A DNA stretch of 64,000 bases. Origin: Thermus thermophilus (GTDB lineage Bacteria; Deinococcota; Deinococci; Deinococcales; Thermaceae). Of the stretch, positions 1-9,675 are shown piece after piece. A program made the translations under genes and the position numbers. The stretch is taken from positions 2,087,327-2,151,326 of the forward strand of contig NZ_AP025158.1 of NCBI RefSeq assembly GCF_019974155.1, written 5' to 3'. The notes below the pieces were generated by a model. It had not been told where the DNA came from. It saw nothing but the letters and a program-made list of their open reading frames with translations, and did no database searches. Position 1 is the stretch's first letter. Every line of letters starts with the position of its first letter.

Positions 1-2
1 AA

Positions 3-194
3 ACCCCCTCCACCCCGGGCTACCGGGTGCGCTACCTGGCCTTCCACCCCGAGGAGTGGGAGGAAGAGACCTTCCGCCTCAAGCGCCTGGAGGGGCTTTA
101 CGCCGTGGGCCTATGCGTCCGGGAGGGGGACTACGCCCGCATGAGCGAGGAGGGGAAGCGCCTGGCGGAGCACCTTCTCCATGAGCTTGGGTAG
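3..194 (+). CDS. C-terminal end of an unidentified protein, cut by the window start
   Basis: The frame is open from the first bases and ends with TAG at 192-194, giving about 63 residues rich in Glu, Arg and Leu. The visible part starts TPSTPGYRVRYLAF and ends AEHLLHELG. Its codon use (G/C at third positions) fits a real gene. Its last ~84 nt overlap the convergent 3' end of mutY, which is common in this compact genome. I recognise no family and assign no function; the gene begins upstream of the window. Confidence 0.55.
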   Translation, partial: TPSTPGYRVRYLAFHPEEWEEETFRLKRLEGLYAVGLCVREGDYARMSEEGKRLAEHLLHELG

Positions 195-1088
195 GGGCCT
201 TTTCCAGGGGTCCTCCCCCTCTCCCTCCCAAAGGGCCCCCCGCACCTCCACGAGAAGCCTCCGGTGGGTGAGGGCGTGGCGCACCTCGCCCAGGGGAAAG
301 GAGCGCACCCCGAAGGCCGCCTCCCGCCCGGGAAGCTCCTCAGGGGGGAAGAGGGGGACGCCGTAGAGGCCCTGGAAGCGCCCCTCAAGCCTCTCCAGGT
401 GCACCCCCTTCCGCCCGAGGAGGACGAGGGCGGTGAGGCGCTCCTCCTTCGCCCGGCGCTTCCTGGGCGCGGGGTAGCGCCCTGGGGCCTCCTTCCCCCG
501 GCAGAAGGCCCCCAAGGGGCAGGCCCCGCAACGGGGCCTTTTCGGCAGGCAGACCGTGGCCCCGAGCTCCATGAGGGCCTGGTTCCACACCCCCGGGTCC
601 ACGCCCTCGGGAAGGAGGCCCTGGGCGAGGGCGAAAAGCTCCTTCTCCTTGGGGCTTTCCCGGGCGAAGAGGCGGGAGAGGACCCTCCGGACGTTCCCGT
701 CCACCGCCGCCACCCGCTCCCCGAAGGCGATGGAGGCCACCGCCGCCGCGGTGTAGGGCCCGAGGCCGGGGAGCTTCCGCAGCTCGGCGAAGCTCGGGGG
801 AAGCGCCTCCACGCTTCGGGCCAGGCGGTGGAGGTGTTCCGCCCGCCGGTAGTAGCCCGCCCCCTGCCAGACCCTAAGGACCTCTTCCAGGGAGGCCGCG
901 GCCAGGGCCTTCAGGGTGGGAAAGCGCTCCAGGAAGCGGCGGTAGTAGGGAACGGCCTGCTCCACCCGGGTCTGCTGCAGGAGGACCTCGGAGACCAGGA
1001 CGCGGTAAGGGTCCTTCTCCCCCCGCCAAGGGAGGGGGCGGGCGTTTTCTCGGTACCAGGCGAGGAGGGCTTTCTGCCAGGCCTCCAC
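111..1088 (-). CDS. mutY: A/G-specific adenine DNA glycosylase MutY
   Basis: Base-excision repair enzyme that removes adenine mispaired with 8-oxoguanine. The 325 residues contain the catalytic Glu34 in SEVLLQQT, a helix-hairpin-helix LPGLGPYT (Tyr112), the catalytic Asp130 in VDGNV, and an iron-sulfur loop Cys180-x6-Cys187-x2-Cys190-x5-Cys196. The C-terminal part (about 215-300) is the Nudix-like 8-oxoG recognition domain. The usual Phe-Ser-His loop reads Leu-Thr-His (RHALTHRR), so the Ser is replaced by Thr. The gene follows the CoA-binding protein gene with a 2-nt gap and is probably the last gene of a long minus-strand run. Confidence 0.96.
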   Translation of the reverse strand: MEAWQKALLAWYRENARPLPWRGEKDPYRVLVSEVLLQQTRVEQAVPYYRRFLERFPTLKALAAASLEEVLRVWQGAGYYRRAEHLHRLARSVEALPPSFAELRKLPGLGPYTAAAVASIAFGERVAAVDGNVRRVLSRLFARESPKEKELFALAQGLLPEGVDPGVWNQALMELGATVCLPKRPRCGACPLGAFCRGKEAPGRYPAPRKRRAKEERLTALVLLGRKGVHLERLEGRFQGLYGVPLFPPEELPGREAAFGVRSFPLGEVRHALTHRRLLVEVRGALWEGEGEDPWKRPLPKLMEKVLRQALPLLAHAGVVPLPDA

Positions 1089-1090
1089 GG

Positions 1091-1513
1091 CTAGAGGGGA
1101 AGGGGCCCCCGGAAGAGGCGCTTGTGCTCCACCATGAGGCAGCGGTCGGCCACCACGGGGATGCCCGCCTCCTTCAGGGCCTTTTCAAACTCCGGGTGGC
1201 GGATCCCGAGCTGGAGCCAGACCAGGCCGGGCCTCAGGGCAAGGACCTCCGGAAGGTGGTCCATGAGGGCGGAAGGGGGACGGAAGACGTCCAGGATGTC
1301 CACGGGCTCCTTCAGGTCCAAGAGGCTCGCCACCGCCTCCTCCCCGAAAAGCTCCTCCCCCTGGAACCTAGGGTTCACGGGGAGGACGCGGTAGCCCTGT
1401 TCCCGAAGGTATCTGGGCACGTAGTGGGCGGGGCGGGAAGGGTCCTTGTGGGCCCCGAGGACGGCGATGGTCTTGGCCTGCTGCAAGAGGCGCTTGAGCT
1501 CTAGATCCTCCAT
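1091..1513 (-). CDS. CoA-binding Rossmann-fold protein (YccU-like)
   Basis: Small 140-residue protein of the CoA_binding_2 family, a Rossmann fold related to the CoA-binding domain of succinyl-CoA synthetase. The nucleotide-binding start is TIAVLGAHKDPSRPAHYV near residues 15-32. VDILDVFRPP and GLVWLQLGIRHPE follow, and a late conserved stretch VADRCLMVEHKR carries a Cys/His pair. A longer frame runs upstream, but the start at 1513 is right because ATGA overlaps the stop of the NERD gene. A Thermus member of this family has been shown to bind CoA; the physiological role is unknown. Confidence 0.88.
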   Translation of the reverse strand: MEDLELKRLLQQAKTIAVLGAHKDPSRPAHYVPRYLREQGYRVLPVNPRFQGEELFGEEAVASLLDLKEPVDILDVFRPPSALMDHLPEVLALRPGLVWLQLGIRHPEFEKALKEAGIPVVADRCLMVEHKRLFRGPLPL

Positions 1514-2163
1514 CAGCGCACCCTCCCTTCCAAGAGCTTGGACACCCGCTGGGCCTCGGTAAAGCTCAGGCGCAGGGGGAGGCCCCTGAGGTAGGGCCCC
1601 ACCTCCTCCGGTGGCAGCACGGGAAGCCGCCCCACCCGGCGCCCCTCCAGGCGCCCGCCCACGAAGACCAAAAGGGGCTCCACCTCCACCCCCAAAAGCT
1701 CCCGAAGCTTGTGGGCCTGGCGCCAGGCCTGGCGCACCAGATCGTCCCGGCGCTCCCCCCGGACCCAAAGCCCCTGGGGCGTGGCCCGGATGGGGCCCGT
1801 GTAGTTTTTCACCTCCACGTTGAAGACGCCGGCGGGACCCACCACCACGTGGTCGGCGTTCTCCCCGCCCAAGTCCACGTCGTGGAAGACCCGCCAAGGG
1901 GAGGGGAGCGCCTCGAGGACCCGGCCCACCCGGGCCTCCCCCAGGTAGCCCCGCGCCTTCGCCACCACCTCGCGCTCCACCTCCTTGTCCTGAAGCAGGC
2001 GCACCACGGCCAAGAAGGCCAGGGGAAGGGCCAGGGCCCCCATCCAGGGGGCGAGGAGCTTGACGAGGAGCCAGATGGCGAAGCCGAAACCCAAGAGCAC
2101 CAGGGCGATTCGTCCCAGCCTTCGGGCGAGGGTCTTCCCCGCGCTTCCCACCTTGCGCGCCAT
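1513..2163 (-). CDS. NERD-domain membrane protein
   Basis: 216 residues. A basic N-terminus is followed by one or two hydrophobic segments (about 18-55, including LVLLGFGFAIWLLVKLLAPW). A nuclease-related domain (NERD) then spans about 72-170. Its typical features are visible: GEARVGRVLEAL, FHDVDL, the acidic ADHVVVGPAGVF and the core EVKNYTG. The E-x-K pair is shared with restriction-endonuclease-like folds. The substrate is unknown and the cytoplasmic domain is presumably membrane tethered. It overlaps the CoA-binding gene by ATGA and follows nadE after 8 nt. Confidence 0.85.
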   Translation of the reverse strand: MARKVGSAGKTLARRLGRIALVLLGFGFAIWLLVKLLAPWMGALALPLAFLAVVRLLQDKEVEREVVAKARGYLGEARVGRVLEALPSPWRVFHDVDLGGENADHVVVGPAGVFNVEVKNYTGPIRATPQGLWVRGERRDDLVRQAWRQAHKLRELLGVEVEPLLVFVGGRLEGRRVGRLPVLPPEEVGPYLRGLPLRLSFTEAQRVSKLLEGRVR

Positions 2164-2171
2164 AAGGCCTC

Positions 2172-3017
2172 CTAAGGGCGGTAGTCCAAGGGCCTCAGGT
2201 AGAACTCCCCAATGCCAGTGGAGGAAAGGAGGGCCACCGTGGGCAGGGCCCTTTTCCAGTGGGTGCGGTTCACCCGTTCCTTCACCCGCCTAAGCTCCTC
2301 CTCAGTGAAGCCCAGGCCCAGGATGTACCGGTCGGAGTAGCCCTTCAGGTAGTGCTCCAGGATCACGTCGGCCCGGAGGTAGCGCACCCCCAAATCGGCC
2401 TCGTCCGTCTGCCCGGGGATGAGGTCGGCGGTGGGGGGCTTCCTCACCACCTCCTCCGGCACGCCGAGGTACTCGGCGAGCCGCCAGACCTGGGTCTTGT
2501 AGAGGTCCCCCAGGGGGTTCACGGGGGGCGTGTCGTCCCCGTGCCAGGTGTAGTAGCCGAAAAGCCTTTCCGTCTTGTTCCCCGTGCCCAGGGGGAGGGC
2601 CTTGTAGGCCTCGGACTTGTCAAAGAGGACGATCATCCGCGCCCGGGCCATGACGTTTCCCTTGCGGTGGGGGGTGAGGTCCGGGGTGAGGGCGGCGTAG
2701 CCCTCCACCATGGGGGTGATGTCCACCTCCTCCAGGGCCACGCCGAAGGTTTCGGCCACCAGGTGGGCGTGCTCCCGGGAGGTGGGGCTACTCTCCCGGT
2801 GGGGCAGGAAGAGGGCGTGGACCCTTTCCGCCCCCAGGGCCCGCACCGCCAGGGCCAGGGTGGTGGCCGAGTCCACCCCACCGGAGACGGCCACGATGGC
2901 CTTCTCGTAGCCCCGCCAGGAAAGTTCCTCCCGGATAAAACGGGTGAGGAAGTCCGCCACCAGGGGCCAGTTGAGCTCCAGGGTCTCGTGAAGCTTGGGG
3001 GCTTCAACGATCCGCAT
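2172..3017 (-). CDS. nadE: NAD+ synthetase, ATP-PPase subunit
   Basis: Last step of NAD biosynthesis: deamido-NAD+ plus ATP and ammonia to NAD+. The 281 residues hold the ATP-pyrophosphatase P-loop SGGVDS at 45-50, the GTGNKTE substrate motif around 155 and KPPTADLIPGQTDE near 205. The protein has no glutaminase domain of its own, but the gene immediately upstream (overlapping by 14 nt) encodes a nitrilase-family amidase. The two most likely form a glutamine-dependent enzyme from separate subunits; I recall this arrangement being reported for Thermus. Confidence 0.95.
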   Translation of the reverse strand: MRIVEAPKLHETLELNWPLVADFLTRFIREELSWRGYEKAIVAVSGGVDSATTLALAVRALGAERVHALFLPHRESSPTSREHAHLVAETFGVALEEVDITPMVEGYAALTPDLTPHRKGNVMARARMIVLFDKSEAYKALPLGTGNKTERLFGYYTWHGDDTPPVNPLGDLYKTQVWRLAEYLGVPEEVVRKPPTADLIPGQTDEADLGVRYLRADVILEHYLKGYSDRYILGLGFTEEELRRVKERVNRTHWKRALPTVALLSSTGIGEFYLRPLDYRP

Positions 3018-3885
3018 CCCGCCTCCCTAAGACCCTCTGCAGGTCGGAAAGAAGCAGGGGCAGGCCCGCCTCGAGGTCGGAGAGAAGAGGGCTCTCGTAG
3101 CGCACCGGAGCGATGCGCCCCCGGTCCAAGGCGAAGAGAAGGGCCGCCTCCTCAAAGAGGGGGGCCTCGGCCAGGACCCGCCCGTCCGGCCCCACCACCA
3201 GGCTTCCCCCGCTCATCCCCTTCCCCCCCTCAAACCCCACCAGGCTGGCCACCACCACATATAGCCCGTGCTCCGCCGCCACCGCCTGGGCGAGGGTGCG
3301 CCAGCGGGCCACGTTCTCGGGATACCCCCCCTGGAAGCCCCGGGCCGGGCTCGCCGCGGGCACGTAGATCACCTCGGCCCCGTCCAGGGCGGCGAGGGTG
3401 GCGGTGATGGAGTGCCAGAAGTCCTCGCAGATGAGAAGGGCCGCCTTCCCGAACCGGGTGGCGAAGGCCTCCACCCGGCTTCCCCGGGCCAGGTAGCGCT
3501 CCTCGTCAAAGACCCCGTAGGTGGGGAGGAAGACCTTGCGGTGGACGTGGACCACGCGGTGGGGAAGCTCCAGGTAGGCGGCGCTGTTGTAGTAGGCCCC
3601 TTCGTCCCGCTCGTAGAAGCCCACCACCACGTCCAAAACCCCTTCCCACCCCACCTCCTCGTACACGCCCACCAGGAGCTCCAAAAGCTCGTGGCGGGTG
3701 AGGGCGAGCTCCCTTACCCCTCCCTGGAGGAAGTAGCCGGTGAGGGCGGCCTCGGGCAGGACCACCACCTGGGGGGCGTGGGGGCGGAGGGCCTCGAGGT
3801 GGGCCCTAAGCCGGGCCAGGCTCTCCCCAATCCGGCTCTTCTCGGGGCGGAACTGGAGGATGGCGTGGCGCACCTCTTCCATCAA
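3004..3885 (-). CDS. Nitrilase-family amidase, probable glutaminase subunit of NAD synthetase
   Basis: 293 residues with the full carbon-nitrogen hydrolase catalytic triad: Glu45 ([10 protein letters not shown]), Lys117 ([11 protein letters not shown]) and Cys153 (LLICEDFWH). This is the set found in the N-terminal glutaminase domain of two-domain NAD synthetases. The 14-nt overlap with nadE makes co-translation likely, and I infer it hydrolyses glutamine and passes ammonia to NadE. Another amide substrate cannot be excluded from sequence alone. Its start overlaps the branching-enzyme stop by 4 nt. Confidence 0.88.
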   Translation of the reverse strand: MMEEVRHAILQFRPEKSRIGESLARLRAHLEALRPHAPQVVVLPEAALTGYFLQGGVRELALTRHELLELLVGVYEEVGWEGVLDVVVGFYERDEGAYYNSAAYLELPHRVVHVHRKVFLPTYGVFDEERYLARGSRVEAFATRFGKAALLICEDFWHSITATLAALDGAEVIYVPAASPARGFQGGYPENVARWRTLAQAVAAEHGLYVVVASLVGFEGGKGMSGGSLVVGPDGRVLAEAPLFEEAALLFALDRGRIAPVRYESPLLSDLEAGLPLLLSDLQRVLGRRDADR

Positions 3886-5444
3886 GCCCCCTCTTGAAGG
3901 TAGAGGCGGGGATTGGCCTCGGGGAAGGGGTTGTCCCGCTCCTCCAAGGCCCTAAGCTCCTCGGGGGAGACCCCCTTAAGGAGGTGGAAGAAGGCCCGGG
4001 CGTGCTCCTCGTACCGCTCCCGCGCGTAGGCCTCCGCCTGCCCCGTGTCTATGAGGAAGGGCCAGTCGGAGGCCTCGAGGAGCAGGAGCTCGCGCATGGC
4101 CTGGCGCAACGCCCCCTCGGGGAGGACCCCCCGGCGCACCGCCTCCCGCATGGCCCCCTCCGCCCGGTAAACCTTTTCCCAGTAGTCCAGGGTCTTCTCG
4201 TTGAGCCAGACCCGGTGGTCCCCACCCCGGCCCCAGGAGCCCTCGGGGAGGGCGGTCCGCACCGCGGGCCCCTGCACCGCCTCCCGCGCGGTCACGGGCC
4301 GGACCTTGGGGCTTTGGGCGAGAAGCCTCAGGACGGCCTCGAGCCAGGCCACCCCCTCGTACCACCAGTGGCCGAAGAGCTCGGCGTCGTAAGGGGAGAG
4401 GATGACCCCCTCGGGGCGCCCCTCGGCGAGGCGCTCCAGGAGGGCTACGAAGTGGCGGGCGTGCTCTTCCGCCTTGGCGAAGGCCGCCTCCGGGTCGTAG
4501 GGGGCCTTCTCCGCGAGGTCGGCCTTGCGGTGGGTCACCCGCCAGTGGTGGAGGCCGGAAATGGGGTCCTTGCGGTGGAACTCCCGGTAAAGCCCCTCCC
4601 CCGGGTAGCCGTGGTCGGCGCTCCACACCTGGAGGGCGGTCTCCGGGTTGCGGGCGAGGACCCTAAGGCCCGAGGCCAGCTCGTGGACGTGGTAGGTGGC
4701 CTCCCCGCTTTCCACGGGGCCCAAGGCGGCCTCCCCGTAAGGGGAGAGGGGCTCACCCCCCTGGACCAGGTGGGCGTCCACGAAGGTGTAGCGGATCCCG
4801 GCCCGCATCAAAAGCTCGTCCACCCCGGGCCTCACCCCTTCCGGGGGGCCTTCCACGGGGGGCTTCCAGGGCCCTTTGGGCCGGTAGGCCATCTCCGGGA
4901 GCCAGAAGCCCGTGGGGTCTTTGGCGAAGTGGCGGCGGTAGGTGTTGACCCCGGTCTTGATCTGGGCCCAGAGGGCCTCGTCGTAGCCCAGAAGGGGGGA
5001 GTAGCCGTGGGTGGCGTTGGAGGTGATGAGCTCCACCTGCCCCCGTTCTTGGGCCCGGCGGAAGGCCGCCAGAAGGTCGCCCCCAAGTTGGTGGAAGTGG
5101 TCCAGGGTGAGCTCCCAGAAGGCCACCTGGTGCCGGGCGCTGGCCTCGAGGGCCGTGCCCCGGTAGCGCTGGTAGTCGCCCTGGGCCCTCTCCAGGCGGT
5201 CCTTGGCGTAGGCCCAGAACCCCTCCTTGATCCGGGGGTCGGCGAGCTGCTCCGCCAGGATCGGGGTGATCCCCAGGGTGAAGGGGGCCTCCACCCCCTC
5301 GGCGCGAAGCCGCTCCAGGACCCGGACGAGGGGGAGGTAGGTCTCGGCCACGGCCTCGTAGAGGGTCTCCTCCCCGAAGGGCCACATCCCGTGGGCCCGC
5401 ACGTAGGGGAGGTGGGCGTGGAGGACCAGGGCGAAGCGCGCCAT
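3882..5444 (-). CDS. GH57 1,4-alpha-glucan branching enzyme
   Basis: Glycogen branching enzyme that transfers alpha-1,4 chains to alpha-1,6 positions. The 520 residues start [16 protein letters not shown], the conserved first GH57 region. Glu184 in GFWLPEMAY is the nucleophile and Asp353 in [12 protein letters not shown] is the acid/base. Tyr236 lies in the flexible loop known to favour branching over hydrolysis. These positions match what I know of the characterised T. thermophilus enzyme. It starts 4 nt after lysZ ends and overlaps the glutaminase gene, so it may be transcribed with both. Confidence 0.96.
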   Translation of the reverse strand: MARFALVLHAHLPYVRAHGMWPFGEETLYEAVAETYLPLVRVLERLRAEGVEAPFTLGITPILAEQLADPRIKEGFWAYAKDRLERAQGDYQRYRGTALEASARHQVAFWELTLDHFHQLGGDLLAAFRRAQERGQVELITSNATHGYSPLLGYDEALWAQIKTGVNTYRRHFAKDPTGFWLPEMAYRPKGPWKPPVEGPPEGVRPGVDELLMRAGIRYTFVDAHLVQGGEPLSPYGEAALGPVESGEATYHVHELASGLRVLARNPETALQVWSADHGYPGEGLYREFHRKDPISGLHHWRVTHRKADLAEKAPYDPEAAFAKAEEHARHFVALLERLAEGRPEGVILSPYDAELFGHWWYEGVAWLEAVLRLLAQSPKVRPVTAREAVQGPAVRTALPEGSWGRGGDHRVWLNEKTLDYWEKVYRAEGAMREAVRRGVLPEGALRQAMRELLLLEASDWPFLIDTGQAEAYARERYEEHARAFFHLLKGVSPEELRALEERDNPFPEANPRLYLQEGA

Positions 5445-5448
5445 GGCC

Positions 5449-6258
5449 CTAGCGTACCACGGTGCCTTCCCCGGAAAGGGCCCGCCTTATGGGGTTTTCC
5501 ACCCGGGCGTCGGCGAAGACCACCCGCTTGACCCCGCCCCGCACCGCCTCCACCGCCCCCATGACCTTCCGCTTCATCCTGCCTTGGGCGAGGGCCAGGT
5601 ACTCCGGGTCCTCCACCCGGTCCACGGGGATCTCCCGCACCAAGGAGGCCTCGTCGGGGTAGCGGGCGAGGAGGCCCGGGACGTTGGAGAGGTAGACCAG
5701 GGCCTCGGCCCCGTAGAGGGTGGCGAGGAGGGCGGCGATGCTATCCCCGTCGGTGTTGATGGCCTCGTTCTCGTAGCTTAGGGCGGGCGGGGTGAGGACG
5801 GGGAGGTAGCCCGCCCCAAGGAGGAGGTCCAAAAGGGCCTTGTTCACCTCCTCCACCGTCCCGGTGTAGTCCCCGCGGTGGATCTTGACCTTTCCGTCCT
5901 CCACGTACTTGACCGCGGTCTTCCTACGGCCCACGAAAAGCCTCCCGTCCAGGCCGGAAAGGCCGATGGCGTTCGCCCCCTCCTTCTGCAAAAGCTCCAC
6001 CAGGCGCTTGTTCACCAGGCCGCAGTAGACCATCTCAAAGATCTCCAGGGTCCTCCGGTCGGTGAGGCGGCTCACCTGCCCCCCGGGGTGGGTGAGGAAG
6101 CGGGGCGGGTGGCCCAAGGCCTCCGCCACCTTGTTGGTCTCGCTGCTTCCCCCGTGGACGAGAAGGAGCTTTACCCCCTCCTTCCACAAGGAGGCCGCGT
6201 CCTTGGCCACGGCCTCGTAGTTGATCCCCTCGGCGCCTCCCACCTTGACCACGATCAC
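5449..6258 (-). CDS. lysZ: [LysW]-aminoadipate 6-kinase
   Basis: Amino acid kinase family (ArgB-like), 269 residues. It phosphorylates the side-chain carboxylate of alpha-aminoadipate held on the C-terminal Glu of LysW, an early step of lysine synthesis through aminoadipate. Visible motifs are [10 protein letters not shown] at the N-terminus, [13 protein letters not shown] (glycine-rich substrate loop), an acidic [13 protein letters not shown] and a late [12 protein letters not shown]. The non-canonical HGGSSE in place of ArgB's HGGGPE is typical of LysZ. It lies 17 nt downstream of lysY. Confidence 0.95.
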   Translation of the reverse strand: MIVVKVGGAEGINYEAVAKDAASLWKEGVKLLLVHGGSSETNKVAEALGHPPRFLTHPGGQVSRLTDRRTLEIFEMVYCGLVNKRLVELLQKEGANAIGLSGLDGRLFVGRRKTAVKYVEDGKVKIHRGDYTGTVEEVNKALLDLLLGAGYLPVLTPPALSYENEAINTDGDSIAALLATLYGAEALVYLSNVPGLLARYPDEASLVREIPVDRVEDPEYLALAQGRMKRKVMGAVEAVRGGVKRVVFADARVENPIRRALSGEGTVVR

Positions 6259-6275
6259 AAGCCCACCTCCCTGCC

Positions 6276-7707
<1,432 letters not shown>

Positions 7708-7711
<4 letters not shown>

Positions 7712-8550
7712 GAGGCCAGGCTCCACGCGTACTTCAGAATTTCCCCCGGGATGTCCACCCCGGTGGTGTGCACGGAGTTCTTGAACTCCATGGTGTGGTT
7801 CACCTCGTTGACCAATAGCCCCCGCTCCGACTCCAGGAGGTCCACAGCCACCACCCCGCCCCCCACGGCCTCCGCCGCCCCCACGGCCAGCCGGGCGATC
7901 TCCTCCGTGAGGGGGCAGTTCTCCGCCTGCCCGCCCCGGGCGGTGTTGGTGATCCAGTGGGCGCTTCTGCGGTAGATGGCGGCGATGGCCCTCTCCCCCA
8001 CCACGAAGACCCGGATGTCCCGCCCGGGCTTCTCCACGTACTCCTGGATGTAAAAAAGCTGGTGCTGAAACCCCCCTAAGACCTCCTTGTGCTCAAGGAG
8101 GGCCTCCGCCGCGGCCCGGTCCGTGACCTTGGCCAAAAGGCGCCCCCAGCTTCCGATCACGGGCTTCAGCACCACGGGGTAGCCGAAGGCCTCCATGAGC
8201 CTAAGGGCCTCCTCCCGGTCCGTGGCCAAGGCGGTCCTGGGCTGGGGAAGGCCCGCCCGGGCCAAGGCCACGCTCGTGGCCCACTTGTCCCCGCAGGCCT
8301 CTATGACCTCGGGGCGGTTCACCACGGGGATGCCGAGGGCGGTGAGGTAGCGGGCGGCGGCGAGGCCCCGGCTTTGGCTCACGCACCGCTCCAGGGCCAC
8401 CGTGACCCCCTCAAGCTCCTCGGGCCTTTCCCCCAGGACCATGGGCAGGGCGGGGACGTAGACCTTCTTGTAGGGGAGGCCCAGGGCCTCCGCCCGCTCA
8501 AAGAGCATCCGCTCGTCGGGGCGGATGCGGTCGTAGAGGATGGCCAGCAT
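7708..8550 (-). CDS. lysX: Alpha-aminoadipate-LysW ligase
   Basis: ATP-grasp ligase (RimK-like), 280 residues from ATG 8550. It attaches the amino group of alpha-aminoadipate to the C-terminal Glu of LysW. Visible features are the start [13 protein letters not shown], the ATP-grasp lysine strand [32 protein letters not shown] and the metal-site end [14 protein letters not shown]. An in-frame extension upstream runs through the 106-bp repeat and is not part of the protein. The gene is separated from lysW by that repeat, which is unusual in an otherwise tight operon. Confidence 0.95.
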
Positions 8551-8578
8551 CTCGCCTCCCGAAGAGGTCCCACGCCGG

Positions 8579-8684
8579 CCTAAGTGGCTGCACGTTGATT
8601 TCGCAACACGGGCCGCCCCAAATAAGGCTTGGGAAGGTCCTTTTGGGGCCCCCACCGCGGCGAGAGCCGCGGTGGGGTACTTAG
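8579..8684. repeat. 106-bp structured repeat, copy 1
   Basis: One of three copies of the same length in the window (others at 23471 and 56356). It begins CCTAAGTGGCTGCACG and ends GGGGTACTTAG, so the ends are inverted (CTAAGT/ACTTAG). In this copy the inverted ends extend outward to 16 bp, 8570-8585 against 8679-8694. A perfect 12-bp hairpin with GAGA loop lies at 8650-8677. It occupies the lysW-lysX gap. Role unknown: a MITE-like element or a structured RNA segment of the lys transcript. Confidence 0.85.
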
Positions 8685-8701
8685 GCCGGCGTGGGGTGGG
8701 A

Positions 8702-8866
8702 TCACTCGCCCCAGTCCTCCGCCTCCTCGGGGGCGGGCTCGAGCCTCAAGGGGTCAAGCCCCACCACCTCAAGCTCCGCGCCGCAGTCCTCGCAGACCAC
8801 AAGCTCGCCAAGCTCCGGGTTCTCCAGCCGCAGTTCCGCACCGCACTCAGGGCAGGTCGCTACCAT
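8702..8866 (-). CDS. lysW: LysW amino-group carrier protein
   Basis: 54-residue acidic carrier on which lysine intermediates ride. A zinc ribbon CPEC...CEDC is visible at the N-terminal side. The C-terminus is EDWGE, whose last Glu is the attachment site for aminoadipate. The start is ATG 8866; a longer in-frame extension exists but the start overlaps the preceding gene by 7 nt and the length equals the known LysW. LysX, LysZ and LysY encoded downstream all act on this carrier. Confidence 0.96.
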   Translation of the reverse strand: MVATCPECGAELRLENPELGELVVCEDCGAELEVVGLDPLRLEPAPEEAEDWGE

Positions 8867-9174
8867 TCCTCGTCCTCCTCTACCTCGCTCCAGTCGGGGA
8901 GGAAGCGGAAGCCGCACTCGGGGCACTCCGCCTCCTGGCCCTGGTCCTCCTCGGAGAGCTCAAAGGTGTAGCCGCAACGGGGGCAGTCCACGAAGAAACC
9001 TTCCAGGCCCTCCTCCGTCACCTCCACCTCCAAGGGGTCCAGGGAGACCACCTCCAGGAAGGCCCCGCAGGCCTCGCACTCCAGCACGTCCCCGACCTCC
9101 AGGTCCTCAAGGTCCTCCGCCAGCACCAGGCTGGCCTCGCCGCACACCGGACAGACGATCTCTAGGTCCTCCAT
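8860..9174 (-). CDS. LysW-like protein with two zinc-ribbon modules
   Basis: 104 acidic residues holding two consecutive LysW-like modules: CPVCG...CEACG in the first half and CPRCG...CPECG in the second. SLDPLEVE after the first module parallels the LDPLRLE of LysW. It lacks the EDWGE tail and ends EDEEW, so it is unlikely to carry aminoadipate in the same way. It sits between lysU and lysW, 9 nt after lysU, so it is co-transcribed with the pathway. A helper, a decoy or a zinc protein are all possible; no function is established from sequence. Confidence 0.8.
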   Translation of the reverse strand: MEDLEIVCPVCGEASLVLAEDLEDLEVGDVLECEACGAFLEVVSLDPLEVEVTEEGLEGFFVDCPRCGYTFELSEEDQGQEAECPECGFRFLPDWSEVEEDEEW

Positions 9175-9183
9175 GACTAGAGT

Positions 9184-9675
9184 CTACTCCCCCGGGAAGC
9201 GCCCGTGCTTCTTGTAGTAGTCCAGGAGGGACCCCTCCTTGAGCGCCTCCAGGAGGAAGGGGGGCGGGGGGCGGAGGGCAAAGCGCTCCTCCCCTCGGAC
9301 AAGCACCCCGCTTTCCAGGTCCAGCTCCACCTCGTCGCCGTCCTCTAGCGCATCCACCACCTCCTCCGACTCAAAGGGGACGATCCCCAGGTTCACCAGG
9401 TTGCGGAAGAAGATGCGGGCGTAGCTTTTGGCGATGATGGCCCGGACGCCGAGGCGCTTCAGGGCCTCGGGGGCGTACTCGCGGCTAGAGCCGAGCCCCG
9501 CGTTCCGCCCAAAGACGAGGATGTCCCCGGGGCGCACCTGCTTGGCGAACTCGGGCCGAAGGTGGGCGAAGGCGTAGAGGTGAAACCGGTCCTCCCCCAC
9601 CATGAAGGGGGCGTACTTGCCGGGGAGGATGTCGTCGGTGTTGATCTGGTCGCCGAACTTCCAAACCCTAGGCAT
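9184..9675 (-). CDS. lysU: Homoaconitase small subunit
   Basis: 163 residues, the swivelling (LeuD-like) domain of homoaconitase, which isomerises homocitrate to homoisocitrate with LysT. It begins [37 protein letters not shown] is the conserved substrate-binding loop and [15 protein letters not shown] follows. It overlaps the end of lysT by 8 nt, indicating translational coupling. A LeuD role in leucine synthesis is the related alternative; the lys context favours LysU. Confidence 0.94.
   Translation of the reverse strand: MPRVWKFGDQINTDDILPGKYAPFMVGEDRFHLYAFAHLRPEFAKQVRPGDILVFGRNAGLGSSREYAPEALKRLGVRAIIAKSYARIFFRNLVNLGIVPFESEEVVDALEDGDEVELDLESGVLVRGEERFALRPPPPFLLEALKEGSLLDYYKKHGRFPGE

Noticed and set aside
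1514..1897. Upstream extension of the CoA-binding protein
   Set aside because: It overlaps the NERD gene in another frame, is low-complexity Gly/Arg, and the ATGA overlap gives the family-length protein.
3894..5531. 545-codon open frame on the plus strand opposite the branching enzyme
   Set aside because: It is the antisense shadow of a gene with certain catalytic residues; long antisense frames are expected at this GC content.
8551..8655. N-terminal extension of LysX carrying the [11 protein letters not shown] sequence seen also in two other frames
   Set aside because: The shared peptide is only the translated 106-bp repeat; LysX starts at ATG 8550 by length and family alignment.
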